Shown here piece by piece: positions 8,324-15,571 of a DNA stretch of 39,106 bases. Position numbers and translations under genes: made by a program. Position 1 is the stretch's first letter; every line of letters starts with the position of its first letter. The DNA is from Streptomyces sp. HD (lineage in GTDB: Bacteria > Actinomycetota > Actinomycetes > Streptomycetales > Streptomycetaceae). Under the pieces are notes generated by a model. It was given only the letters and a program-made list of their open reading frames with translations. It did no database searches and was not told the DNA's origin. The stretch is taken from contig NZ_JAQMYP010000074.1 of the NCBI RefSeq assembly GCF_028369295.1, positions 1 to 39,106 on the forward strand, given 5' to 3'.

Positions 8324-8338
8324 TGACAATCGTTTTCA
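8324..8338. promoter_or_regulatory. Zur-box-like inverted repeat
   Basis: TGACAATCGTTTTCA matches 12 of 15 positions of TGAAAATGATTTTCA, the consensus I recall for the zinc-responsive repressor Zur of Streptomyces, including the defining TGA and TCA ends. It lies between the 3' ends of two converging genes, where no gene start is available for it to control, so its function is unclear. Confidence 0.45.
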
Positions 8339-8366
8339 GGTAGAGAGGCTCACATCCCGGGATGAA

Positions 8367-8406
8367 AAGGGGCCCGGCACCGATGCCTTCCGGTGCCGGG
8401 CCCCTT
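8367..8406. terminator. Bidirectional terminator between aldehyde dehydrogenase and GH3
   Basis: A perfect 16-base-pair stem, AAGGGGCCCGGCACCG (8367-8382) with its complement at 8391-8406, surrounds an 8-base loop. It stands between two convergent genes and would serve both. It marks the left edge of the carbohydrate island. Confidence 0.9.
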
Positions 8407-8431
8407 CCTTTCGCCGGCCTCCTCCGGACCC

Positions 8432-11269
8432 TCAACCGGAGAAGCCGACGTGCGCGAGCCGCAATGGGCCGCGCAGCCTGAGGTGGACGTCACGGACGCC
8501 CTCGGCGATGATCCCGGCCCGCAGGGTCGAGTAGGCGTACGGGCTCGCGTCCGGCGCGTTGGACGTCAGTACGGCGAGCACCGCGCCCCCGTCCAGCGAG
8601 ATCTCGACCGCGCCGTCGCCGCAGACCCTCGCCGTCACCTCCGCGACGCCGTCCCCGAAGTCGCAGTCCCGGTAGACCAGTTCACCCGAGATGCCCTGCG
8701 CCGCCGTCACCGCGTCGCCCGACGTCTTCGTGCGGTCGACGATCGCGATGCCGCTCTGCTCGTCGAAGTCGGCGGCGTCCAGGCCGCGCAGCAGCACCGG
8801 GCGCGGGGCGGGCCCCTCGCCGTCCAGCAGCACGGTCGTACGCAGCCGGACGTCCTCGCTGGAGGCGCCGGCCAGCAGCTCGTACGGGCCCGGCTCGCGG
8901 CGCCATCCGCCCCGGGTCACGTCCCAGAAGTCGAAGGAGCGCAAGGCCACTTCGAAGCGCAGCTCCCGCCGCTCGCCCGGTTCCAGGCGCACCCGCTCGT
9001 GTGCCACCAGCTCGCGGCGGGGGCGCGGCACCGTCGGGTCCACGGCGCGCGTGTACAGCTGCGCGACCTCGTCGGCCGTCACATCGCCGGTGTTGGTGAC
9101 CGTGAAGGTCACGTGCAGTGAGTCGTCCGTCGTACGGGCCTTGAGCCCGGCGTAGGAGAAGGCCGCGTACGACAGGCCGTGCCCGAACGGGAACAGCGGG
9201 GTCCCCTCGAAGTACAGGTAGGTCTGGCGGGCGCCGATCACGTCGTAGTCGAGGAGGTCGGGCAGATCGGCGTCGTCGGCGTACCAGGTCTGCGGGAGGC
9301 GGCCGGCGGGGGAGACGTCGCCGGCCAGGACACGGGCCAGGGCGGTGCCGGCCGCCTGGCCCGCGTGGGACGTCCAGAGCAGCGCCGGGAGCGCCGCGTG
9401 GTCGACCGCGTACGGATACGCCGAGATCAGCGCCAGCACGGTGTTCGGGTTCGCCGCGCGGGCCGCGCGTAGCAGGCGTTCCTGGTGGGCGGGGAGGGCC
9501 AGCGTCGTACGGTCCTCGGTCTCGCGGCCGTTGATGTGCGGGTCGTTGCCCGCCACCACCAGGACGACGTCCGCCTGGGACGTGATCCGCGTCACTGCGT
9601 CTTCGCCGCGTTCTACGACGACGAGTTCGAGGATTTCCGGATTCGTTTCGGCAACCCGGACGCCGTCGGCGGCGACTGAGACATGGCGACCCGTACCGAT
9701 GTGCCGAAGGAGGAATCCGTTCTCATGCGGTTCCAGGCGGAATGTCTCCTGGACGACCCAGCCTCCGGGCTGGTCGGCGGAGGCACGGACGCGGCCGTCC
9801 TCGGCGACCGAGAGATAGCGGCCGTCGGGGGCGCGCAGGGTCAGCACGCCCTCGCCCCAGTCGACGAGGGCGAGTTCGGTGCCGGTCGCGTCGGCGGTGA
9901 GTGCGGGCAGATCCGTACGGCCCGCGAGCAGCGCCGGGTCGAGGGCGCCCTCGGCGCCGCGCACCTCGTCGGTGGCGTCCGCCTCGGGGACGTGCAGGAA
10001 GGTTCCGGCCCGTGTCTTGAGCAGGACGCGGTCCACGCCCTCCGCGAACTCCACGCGCTCCGCGCCGAATCGCTCGTACAGGCCCTCCAGCGGAGTCGAG
10101 CGATGGATGAGCGAGCCGCTGTACCAGTCGAGCTTGCACTCGTCGGCGAGCAGACCGACCACCGCGAGCCGGGTGTCGGCCGCGAGCGGCAGCAGGCCCC
10201 CGCTGTTCTTGAGCAGGACCACCGACTGTTCGGCGGCCTCCTGGGCGAGGGCGCGGTGGGCCGGGGTGTCGAAGTCCTTGGTGAGCGCGTGCGGGTCGTA
10301 CTCCGGGTCGAACTCGCCGAGCCGGAAGCGGACCGAGAGCTGGCGGCGCACCGCCGTGTCGAGGTCCGACTCGGTGAGCAGACCCCGGTCCAGGGCCCCG
10401 CGCACCCGGGCCGTGATCTTCGAACTGTCGGTGCCGTGGTCGGTGAAGCTGTCGACGCCGGCCAGCAGCGCGGCGGCCGTCGCCTCCTCGTGGGTGTCGA
10501 AGTAGTGCTCGGAGTCGACCAGGTTGGACGGCGCGCCCGCGTCCGAGCAGACCAGCAGATCGTCGTCGGTCCAGGTGCGCAAGTGCTCGCGCAGATACGG
10601 CGAGACATGGTTGGGGCGGCCGTTGACCAGGTTGTACGCCGGCATCACACCCGCCGTCGCGCCCGCCTCGACCGTCTCGCGGAAGGCCCGCAGGTCGTAC
10701 TCGTGCAGAACGCGCGGACGGACCGAGGAGGACGTGACGTCACGGCCCGTCTCGTTGTTGTGCGCCAGCCAGTGCTTGAGGACGGGCGCGGTGCGCCAGT
10801 ACGTCGGATGGTCGCCGCGCAGGCCCCGGGTGTAGGCGGTGGCGATGGCCGAGGTGAGCTTCGGGTCCTCGGCGTAGCCCTCCTCGTTACGGCCCCACAG
10901 GGGGTGGCGCAGGAGGTTGACGGTGGGGGACCAGACGTTCAGGCCCACGCGCTCGTCGCGGGCGCGCATCGCGCGGGTCTCCTTCGAGACGGCCTCGCCG
11001 ACCCGGCGTACGAGATCCGTGTTCCAGGTCGCGCCGAGACCGACCGCCTGCGGAAAGACGGTGGCCGGACCCATCCAGGCGACACCGTGCAGGGCTTCCT
11101 GGCCGGTACGGAACGCGGCGATGCCCAGGCGCTCGACCCCCGGCGTGAACTGGTGCAGGAATCCGATCTTTTCGTCGAGGGTGAGCCGCGACAGAAGGTC
11201 GTCGATGCGCTTCGCGAACGGCAGTCGCTGATCGCGGAAAGGCGGTGTGTGCGGCGTGTGTGCGGTCAC
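8432..11269 (-). CDS. Glycoside hydrolase family 3 (beta-glucosidase/xylosidase type) with beta-trefoil insert
   Basis: A 945-residue GH3 enzyme without signal peptide, expected to remove beta-linked glucose or xylose from imported oligosaccharides in the cytoplasm. The N-terminal barrel carries the substrate-binding KHWLAHNNE and the nucleophile Asp243 in LVCSDAG. The second domain, with the GRETEDR acid/base loop, is interrupted at about 412-556 by a fascin-like beta-trefoil (repeats such as GTFLHV, DGRYLSV, TGRHVSV) at the place where relatives carry PA14. A fibronectin-III-like domain and a C-terminal beta-sandwich (last ~140 residues) resembling a carbohydrate-binding module follow. I chose GTG 11269, preceded by AAGGGG. 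The ATG at 11326 would put the LacI operator (11306-11319) inside the coding region. The gene diverges from the transporter operon. Sequence alone does not separate glucosidase from xylosidase. Confidence 0.88.
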   Translation of the reverse strand: MTAHTPHTPPFRDQRLPFAKRIDDLLSRLTLDEKIGFLHQFTPGVERLGIAAFRTGQEALHGVAWMGPATVFPQAVGLGATWNTDLVRRVGEAVSKETRAMRARDERVGLNVWSPTVNLLRHPLWGRNEEGYAEDPKLTSAIATAYTRGLRGDHPTYWRTAPVLKHWLAHNNETGRDVTSSSVRPRVLHEYDLRAFRETVEAGATAGVMPAYNLVNGRPNHVSPYLREHLRTWTDDDLLVCSDAGAPSNLVDSEHYFDTHEEATAAALLAGVDSFTDHGTDSSKITARVRGALDRGLLTESDLDTAVRRQLSVRFRLGEFDPEYDPHALTKDFDTPAHRALAQEAAEQSVVLLKNSGGLLPLAADTRLAVVGLLADECKLDWYSGSLIHRSTPLEGLYERFGAERVEFAEGVDRVLLKTRAGTFLHVPEADATDEVRGAEGALDPALLAGRTDLPALTADATGTELALVDWGEGVLTLRAPDGRYLSVAEDGRVRASADQPGGWVVQETFRLEPHENGFLLRHIGTGRHVSVAADGVRVAETNPEILELVVVERGEDAVTRITSQADVVLVVAGNDPHINGRETEDRTTLALPAHQERLLRAARAANPNTVLALISAYPYAVDHAALPALLWTSHAGQAAGTALARVLAGDVSPAGRLPQTWYADDADLPDLLDYDVIGARQTYLYFEGTPLFPFGHGLSYAAFSYAGLKARTTDDSLHVTFTVTNTGDVTADEVAQLYTRAVDPTVPRPRRELVAHERVRLEPGERRELRFEVALRSFDFWDVTRGGWRREPGPYELLAGASSEDVRLRTTVLLDGEGPAPRPVLLRGLDAADFDEQSGIAIVDRTKTSGDAVTAAQGISGELVYRDCDFGDGVAEVTARVCGDGAVEISLDGGAVLAVLTSNAPDASPYAYSTLRAGIIAEGVRDVHLRLRGPLRLAHVGFSG

Positions 11270-11305
11270 GTGGGGATCCCCTTGCGATGGATCGGTTCGG
11301 CGCTT

Positions 11306-11319
11306 TCGAAGCGCTTCGA
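11306..11319. promoter_or_regulatory. LacI-family operator, GH3 side
   Basis: TCGAAGCGCTTCGA is a perfect 14-base palindrome with the central CpG typical of LacI-family operators. It lies 37 bases upstream of the GH3 start, where a bound repressor would block transcription. The same core recurs at 11465, 23062 and 23151, always next to genes of this island and next to the repressor gene itself. Confidence 0.85.
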
Positions 11320-11430
11320 TGCTCATTCGACGCCGGGGTGGGTGTCAAGAGATCAACGCCGCTACTTCAAGCAGTGCATAAGAAAGGGTCCCCATTACAC
11401 CTCGGAGGAATCTTGGGAACGACCCTTGTG

Positions 11431-11442
11431 CACCCATGGGTG
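11431..11442. promoter_or_regulatory. Second palindrome in the divergent promoter region
   Basis: CACCCATGGGTG is a perfect 12-base palindrome between the two LacI-type operators. It could be a site for another regulator; nothing in the sequence identifies which. Confidence 0.3.
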
Positions 11443-11464
11443 TTCACTTAACCTCACTGCAACA

Positions 11465-11478
11465 TCGAAGCGCTTCGA
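11465..11478. promoter_or_regulatory. LacI-family operator, transporter side
   Basis: TCGAAGCGCTTCGA, identical to the site at 11306, lies 58 bases upstream of the binding-protein start. The two copies are 159 bases apart, start to start, so a looped repressor tetramer is possible. It should control the binding-protein/permease operon. Confidence 0.85.
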
Positions 11479-11536
11479 CTGTGGATTCCGTCGCAGTGGT
11501 CGCAGCACCGCTTCAGCTCAGCGAAGGGTTGACGCA

Positions 11537-13228
11537 ATGACGCCGAACGCCGCCTCCGCCTCCTCCGGACCCAGCCGGAGAAGCTTCCTCGCCTCCACAG
11601 CGGTCGCCACCGCAGCGGTGGCCGGCGGGATGCCGCTGCTCGCCGCGTGCGGCGGGTCGGACAGCGGGTCGCGTGACGGTACGACCTCGGGCAAGGACGC
11701 GAAGAAGATCCTCCCGGCGTATGTGGCCGGCAATGTGGTGACGCCGGACATCCCGGCCAGGAACGGCTCGGCGATCGGCTTCACCGGCAAGCTGGACCTC
11801 GCCACCCTGAAGACCTCCGTCGAGAAGAAGCTCGGCAAGGGCGGCAAGGTGACCATCATGTCGCCGTTCTGGGGGTCGCCGCCGAAGTCGGACAACGCCT
11901 ACTACAAGTCGATGAACGACCTGATCGGCGTCGACGTCCGGTGGCAGAACCAGGACGGCAACACCTACGACCAGAAGCTCGGCGCGGTTCTCGCATCGAG
12001 CGACATCCCTGACGTCGTGGTGGTCCCCGGCTGGAACATGGGCGGCAAGATACCCAGCGCCATCCTCAGCAAGTTCGCCGACCTCGGCCCCTACCTGTCC
12101 GGTGACGCGGTCAAGGAGTACCCGAACCTCGCCGCGATCCCGACGGACGCCTGGCGGCGCTCCATCTTCGGCGGCAAGCTGCGCGGCCTGCCGATGCCGG
12201 CCCCCTCGGCCCCCAGCATGGTGCCGCTGTACCGGCAGGACATCTTCGAGAAGGAAGGCTACGAAGTCCCGAAGTCCTGCGACGAGTTCATGGCCCTGGC
12301 CAAGGAGATCACCAACGCCAAGGCCAAGCGGTGGGCCTGCCTGGACATGAAGTGGACCGCCTTCCAGGCCTTCGGTGTGCTCTCCGGCAGCGAGAAGCCG
12401 CTCGGCTGGAACCTCGTCGACGGCAAGCTCATCTACCGCATCGAGACCGAGGAATTCCTTGAGGCGCTGGAGTGGTCCCGCAAGCTCTTCGCCGCCGGTG
12501 TCGTCCACCCCGACTCCGGGCTGGGCAAGAATGCGCCCGATCCGGGCCCCAAGTTCGCGGCGGGCGAGTTCCTGATCTACCCCAACAACATCTCCCAGTG
12601 GTGGAGCCGCACCACTGAACAGGCCGTCCAGAACCCGGACTTCAAGATCTGGGGCATGGACATCTGGGGCCACGACGGCGGCGAGCCCATCCTGTGGGCC
12701 GATCAGCCCGCCGGCATCTTCGCCTTCGTCAGCAAGAAGGCCTCCGAGTCGGTCGTCCGCGACGTGCTGGCCGTCGCCAACGTCACCGCGGCGCCGTACG
12801 GCACCAAGGAGTACATGATGACCAACTACGGCGTCGAAGGAACCCACTACACCGTCAAGGACGGCGTCCCCACCAAGACCGACCAGGGCAACATCGACGT
12901 GATGAACGCCTACCCAATGGTCGCGAGCCCCGCCGCGACCATCGCGCACCCCGACTTCCCCGAGGTCGCCAAGGGCCAGGTCGAGTGGGAGCAGAGGATG
13001 GGCGCCTTCGCCAAGAAGTCCTCCTTCTGGGGCATGCAGATCACCGAGCCCACCCGGTACACCAACCTGTCCAACGACTTCGAGCAGCTGGAGGACGACA
13101 TCGTCCGCGGCCGCAAGAAGATCAGCGACATGCAGCAGGCCGTCTCCGACTGGAAGAGCAAGGGCGGCGACAAGCTGCGCGACTGGTACAAGCAGATCCT
13201 CGACGAGAACGGCTCCGCGGCCAACTGA
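11537..13228 (+). CDS. ABC transporter sugar-binding Tat-lipoprotein
   Basis: A 563-residue extracellular solute-binding protein that should capture oligosaccharides at the cell surface and pass them to the two permeases that follow. The N-terminus has a twin-arginine signal (SRRSFLAS) and a lipobox LLAAC with lipid-carrying Cys38, so it is exported folded and anchored to the outer face of the membrane. The mature part has the periplasmic-binding-protein fold (TIMSPFWGSPP, then IPDVVVVPGWN) and many Trp and Tyr residues suited to sugar stacking. At about 560 residues it has the length of the LplA/YtcQ-type proteins that work with LplB-type permeases on complex oligosaccharides. ATG 11537 follows AAGGG at good spacing. 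A LacI-type operator lies upstream. Xyloglucan oligosaccharides are the inferred ligand. Confidence 0.88.
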   Translation: MTPNAASASSGPSRRSFLASTAVATAAVAGGMPLLAACGGSDSGSRDGTTSGKDAKKILPAYVAGNVVTPDIPARNGSAIGFTGKLDLATLKTSVEKKLGKGGKVTIMSPFWGSPPKSDNAYYKSMNDLIGVDVRWQNQDGNTYDQKLGAVLASSDIPDVVVVPGWNMGGKIPSAILSKFADLGPYLSGDAVKEYPNLAAIPTDAWRRSIFGGKLRGLPMPAPSAPSMVPLYRQDIFEKEGYEVPKSCDEFMALAKEITNAKAKRWACLDMKWTAFQAFGVLSGSEKPLGWNLVDGKLIYRIETEEFLEALEWSRKLFAAGVVHPDSGLGKNAPDPGPKFAAGEFLIYPNNISQWWSRTTEQAVQNPDFKIWGMDIWGHDGGEPILWADQPAGIFAFVSKKASESVVRDVLAVANVTAAPYGTKEYMMTNYGVEGTHYTVKDGVPTKTDQGNIDVMNAYPMVASPAATIAHPDFPEVAKGQVEWEQRMGAFAKKSSFWGMQITEPTRYTNLSNDFEQLEDDIVRGRKKISDMQQAVSDWKSKGGDKLRDWYKQILDENGSAAN

Positions 13229-13255
13229 CCGGGCATCGAGGCAAGGAGAACGGCC

Positions 13256-14287
13256 GTGTCCCACAGCACGGTGCCTCGGAGCAGAACCGAGGCCGACACG
13301 ACGGCGAAGACCCCCGTGGCCTCCGGGGCCACCGGTTCCGGTGAGAAGCGACGGCCGGGGAAACCGAGTCTGCGGCTCAGACTCCGACGCGACCGCGTCC
13401 TGCTCCTGATGACGCTGCCCGCCGTCGCCCTGGTCCTGCTCTTCAACTACGTGCCGATCCTCGGCAATGTGGTGGCCTTCCAGGACTATGACCCCTACAT
13501 CAGCGACAACGGCGTCGTGTCCATGCTGAACAGCCCCTGGGCGGGGGTGGAGAACTTCCAGCGGATCTTCGAGGACTCCGCTTTCTGGCAGGCCGTGCAG
13601 AACACGCTGGTGCTGTTCTTCCTCCAGCTCCTGCTGTTCTTCCCGATCCCGATCCTGCTCGCGCTGCTGATCAACAGCGTGGTCAGGCCACGGGTGCGGG
13701 CGGTCGCGCAGGCCGTTCTCTATCTGCCGCACTTCTTCTCGTGGGTGCTGGTGATCTCGGTCTTCCAGCAACTGCTCGGCGGCGCTGGTCTGCTCTCGCA
13801 GCTGCTGCGGGACCACGGCTACGACGGTCTCGACCTCATGACCGACCCGAGTACCTTCAAGTTCCTCGTCACCGCGCAGGCGGTGTGGAAGGACGCGGGC
13901 TGGGGGATCATCGTCTTCCTCGCCGCGCTCGCCGCCGTCAGCCCCGACCTGTACGAGGCCGCCGCGATGGACGGCGCGAGCCGCTGGCGCCGCATGTGGC
14001 ACGTCACCCTGCCCGCGCTGCGGCCGGTGATCGCGCTGCTGCTGGTACTGCGGGTGGGCGATGCGCTGACGGTCGGTTTCGAGCAGATCCTGCTCCAACG
14101 CGATGCCGTCGGACCGGGCGCGGCGGAAGTGCTCGACACCTTCGTGTGGTGGAACGGCGTCCGCAACCAGGACTTCGGCTACGCGGCCGCCGCCGGACTC
14201 GTCAAGGGTGTCATCAGCATCGGTCTCGTGCTGGCCGCGAACAAGGTGGCCCATCTGATGGGCGAGCAGGGGGTGTACAAGAAATGA
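13256..14287 (+). CDS. ABC sugar transporter permease, LplB type
   Basis: A 343-residue integral membrane permease of the CUT1 sugar family, closest in layout to LplB. A basic cytoplasmic N-terminus of about 50 residues (KRRPGKPSLRLRLRRDR) precedes six expected membrane segments, the first being VLLLMTLPAVALVLLFNYVP. The EAA loop that contacts the ATPase is YEAAAMDGASRWRRMWHVTLP. GTG 13256 follows AAGGAG 27 bases after the binding-protein stop. Its stop overlaps the next start (ATGA), so the two permeases are probably made in equal amounts. No ATP-binding subunit is encoded in the window; in Streptomyces the shared ATPase MsiK serves many such importers and would be the expected partner. Confidence 0.9.
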   Translation: MSHSTVPRSRTEADTTAKTPVASGATGSGEKRRPGKPSLRLRLRRDRVLLLMTLPAVALVLLFNYVPILGNVVAFQDYDPYISDNGVVSMLNSPWAGVENFQRIFEDSAFWQAVQNTLVLFFLQLLLFFPIPILLALLINSVVRPRVRAVAQAVLYLPHFFSWVLVISVFQQLLGGAGLLSQLLRDHGYDGLDLMTDPSTFKFLVTAQAVWKDAGWGIIVFLAALAAVSPDLYEAAAMDGASRWRRMWHVTLPALRPVIALLLVLRVGDALTVGFEQILLQRDAVGPGAAEVLDTFVWWNGVRNQDFGYAAAAGLVKGVISIGLVLAANKVAHLMGEQGVYKK

Positions 14288-15213
14288 CCGCCGTGATCGA
14301 CAAGCCCGTACCCAAGCCATGGGCCGGGCCGGCCCGGCCCGTCTGGGAGGAGCAGCCGACGAAGGTGGGGCTGGCGGGCAAGGGGCTCGTGCTCGGCATC
14401 GCCTGTCTGGCGATCGTGTTCCCGCTGTGGATCGTCGTCGTCACCAGCCTCTCCACGCGCAAGACCATCGATGAGGCCGGCGGTCTGGTGATGGTGCCGA
14501 AGGACATCACCTTCGTCGCCTACCAGGAACTGCTGAGCGGTGGCCAGGTCACCCGCGCGGCGATCATCAGCGTCCTGGTCACCCTGGTCGGTACGGCGTT
14601 CTCCATGACGGTGTCCGTGCTGTGCGCGTACGGGCTGTCCCGAACCGGCTCGCTGGGGCACCGGTGGATCCTGATGCTGCTGCTGGCGACCATGTTCTTC
14701 AGCGCCGGACTCATCCCGACGTATCTGCTGGTGCAGACCCTCGGGCTGACGGACAGCTATCTCGCCCTGATCCTCCCGAGTGCGATCAGCGTGTTCAACA
14801 TCCTGGTGTTGCGCGGATTCTTCATGGGGATATCCCAGGAACTCATCGACAGCGCGCGTATTGACGGTGCCGGGGACTTCCGGATTCTCTGGCGGATCGT
14901 CATGCCGCTTTCACGGGCGGTCATCGCGGTGATCACGCTGTTCTACGCGGTCGGCTACTGGAGTGCCTGGTTCAACGCGTCGCTGTATTTGAACGACCAG
15001 GACATGATGCCGTTGCAGAACGTCATGATTCAGCTGGTGCAGAAGCAGGAGGCTCCGGTCGGGCTGGGGCAGGCCATCAAGACGGGGCAACTGTCGGGGT
15101 TGGCCGTTCAGATGGCGGTCATGGTGATGGCTCTGTTGCCGGTGGCTGTGCTTTCTCCCTTTGTCCAGAGGCATTTCAAGAAGGGCATGCTCACCGGGGC
15201 CGTCAAGGGCTGA
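14284..15213 (+). CDS. ABC sugar transporter permease, YtcP/UgpE type
   Basis: A 309-residue partner permease of the CUT1 family. It starts at the ATG of an ATGA overlap with the previous permease. Membrane segments include LVLGIACLAIVFPLWIVVV near the N-terminus and a C-terminal segment ending FVQRHFKKGML, the typical positively charged end of this family. The EAA loop is IDSARIDGAGDFRILWRIVMP. Together with the preceding permease it forms the membrane channel of the importer. A dispersed intergenic repeat begins 15 bases after its stop, so the binding protein and two permeases probably form one transcription unit, with GH95 and GH12 read through or separately expressed. Confidence 0.9.
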   Translation: MTAVIDKPVPKPWAGPARPVWEEQPTKVGLAGKGLVLGIACLAIVFPLWIVVVTSLSTRKTIDEAGGLVMVPKDITFVAYQELLSGGQVTRAAIISVLVTLVGTAFSMTVSVLCAYGLSRTGSLGHRWILMLLLATMFFSAGLIPTYLLVQTLGLTDSYLALILPSAISVFNILVLRGFFMGISQELIDSARIDGAGDFRILWRIVMPLSRAVIAVITLFYAVGYWSAWFNASLYLNDQDMMPLQNVMIQLVQKQEAPVGLGQAIKTGQLSGLAVQMAVMVMALLPVAVLSPFVQRHFKKGMLTGAVKG

Positions 15214-15227
15214 CGGCCGTTCGTCGT

Positions 15228-15296
15228 CTGCGGCTTCGTCGTGGTTGGACGCGTCCGCGCGGCACAGCCGCAGATCGATACAGCCCCGTGCCCCCA
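15228..15296. repeat. Dispersed intergenic repeat, long form
   Basis: This stretch, starting CTGCGGCTTCGTCGTGGTTG and ending CAGCCCCGTGCCCCC, aligns well to the reverse complement of 30027-30097 and, less completely, to that of 33660-33706. It holds a short GCGG...CCGC hairpin (GCGGCACAGCCGC). It is a member of a family common between Streptomyces genes. Its place inside the sugar operon marks a possible recombination junction. Confidence 0.65.
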
Positions 15297-15338
15297 GGCA
15301 GGTATCCGCATCCCCCTGTTGCCAGAACGAGGTACGTC

Positions 15339-15449
15339 ATGCCCACGTCCCAGCCCAGCAGAAGAACCGTCCTCGCCGGGACTGCGGTCGCTGCCGCGCT
15401 CACCACCCTTCCGTCCCTCGCGGGGCTGCAGTACGGGGAGCCCGCCTGA
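15339..15449 (+). pseudogene. Orphan 36-residue Tat signal peptide (remnant of a secreted enzyme)
   Basis: A 36-codon ORF with a good ribosome site (GAGG six bases before the ATG) encodes a complete twin-arginine signal peptide: PSRRTVLAGTAVAAAL, then TTLPSLAG. It stops after only six more residues. Tat signals like this normally precede a large secreted enzyme. Here the mature protein is missing, and the stop overlaps the next short ORF (TGATG). I read it as the 5' end left by an internal deletion. A functional micro-protein cannot be ruled out. Confidence 0.6.
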
Positions 15450-15571
15450 TGCCGGAGCGAAACGAGACCGAGCGCAACCGGCCAGGCCGAAGGACCGCCT
15501 CCCTGGCGGACGTCACCGAGCGGGTCCAGCTGGAGCGGTACGGCGTGGCCGTGCTGGAGGCCGCCCCATGA
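15449..15571 (+). pseudogene. C-terminal tail of a lost glycosidase (40 codons)
   Basis: A 40-codon ORF overlaps the preceding Tat-signal ORF by one base and the GH95 start by four (ATGA). Its end, ADVTERVQLERYGVAVLEAA, resembles the final strand of glycosidases whose last domain ends in LPxYGVAVL, notably GH42 beta-galactosidases. It is in a different frame from the Tat signal. The two pieces would then be the ends of one or two genes whose middle has been deleted. A beta-galactosidase is the one activity missing from this island for galactosylated xyloglucan. The GH42 assignment is tentative. The overlaps mean it may still couple translation into GH95. Confidence 0.45.

Noticed and set aside
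8364..8481. Small ORF reading through the terminator after the Zur-like box
   Set aside because: It encodes the terminator stem and antisense GH3 sequence, with no ribosome site.
9683..11536. Open frame continuing upstream of the sugar-binding lipoprotein
   Set aside because: It runs antisense through GH3. The Tat signal and ribosome site place the real start at 11537.
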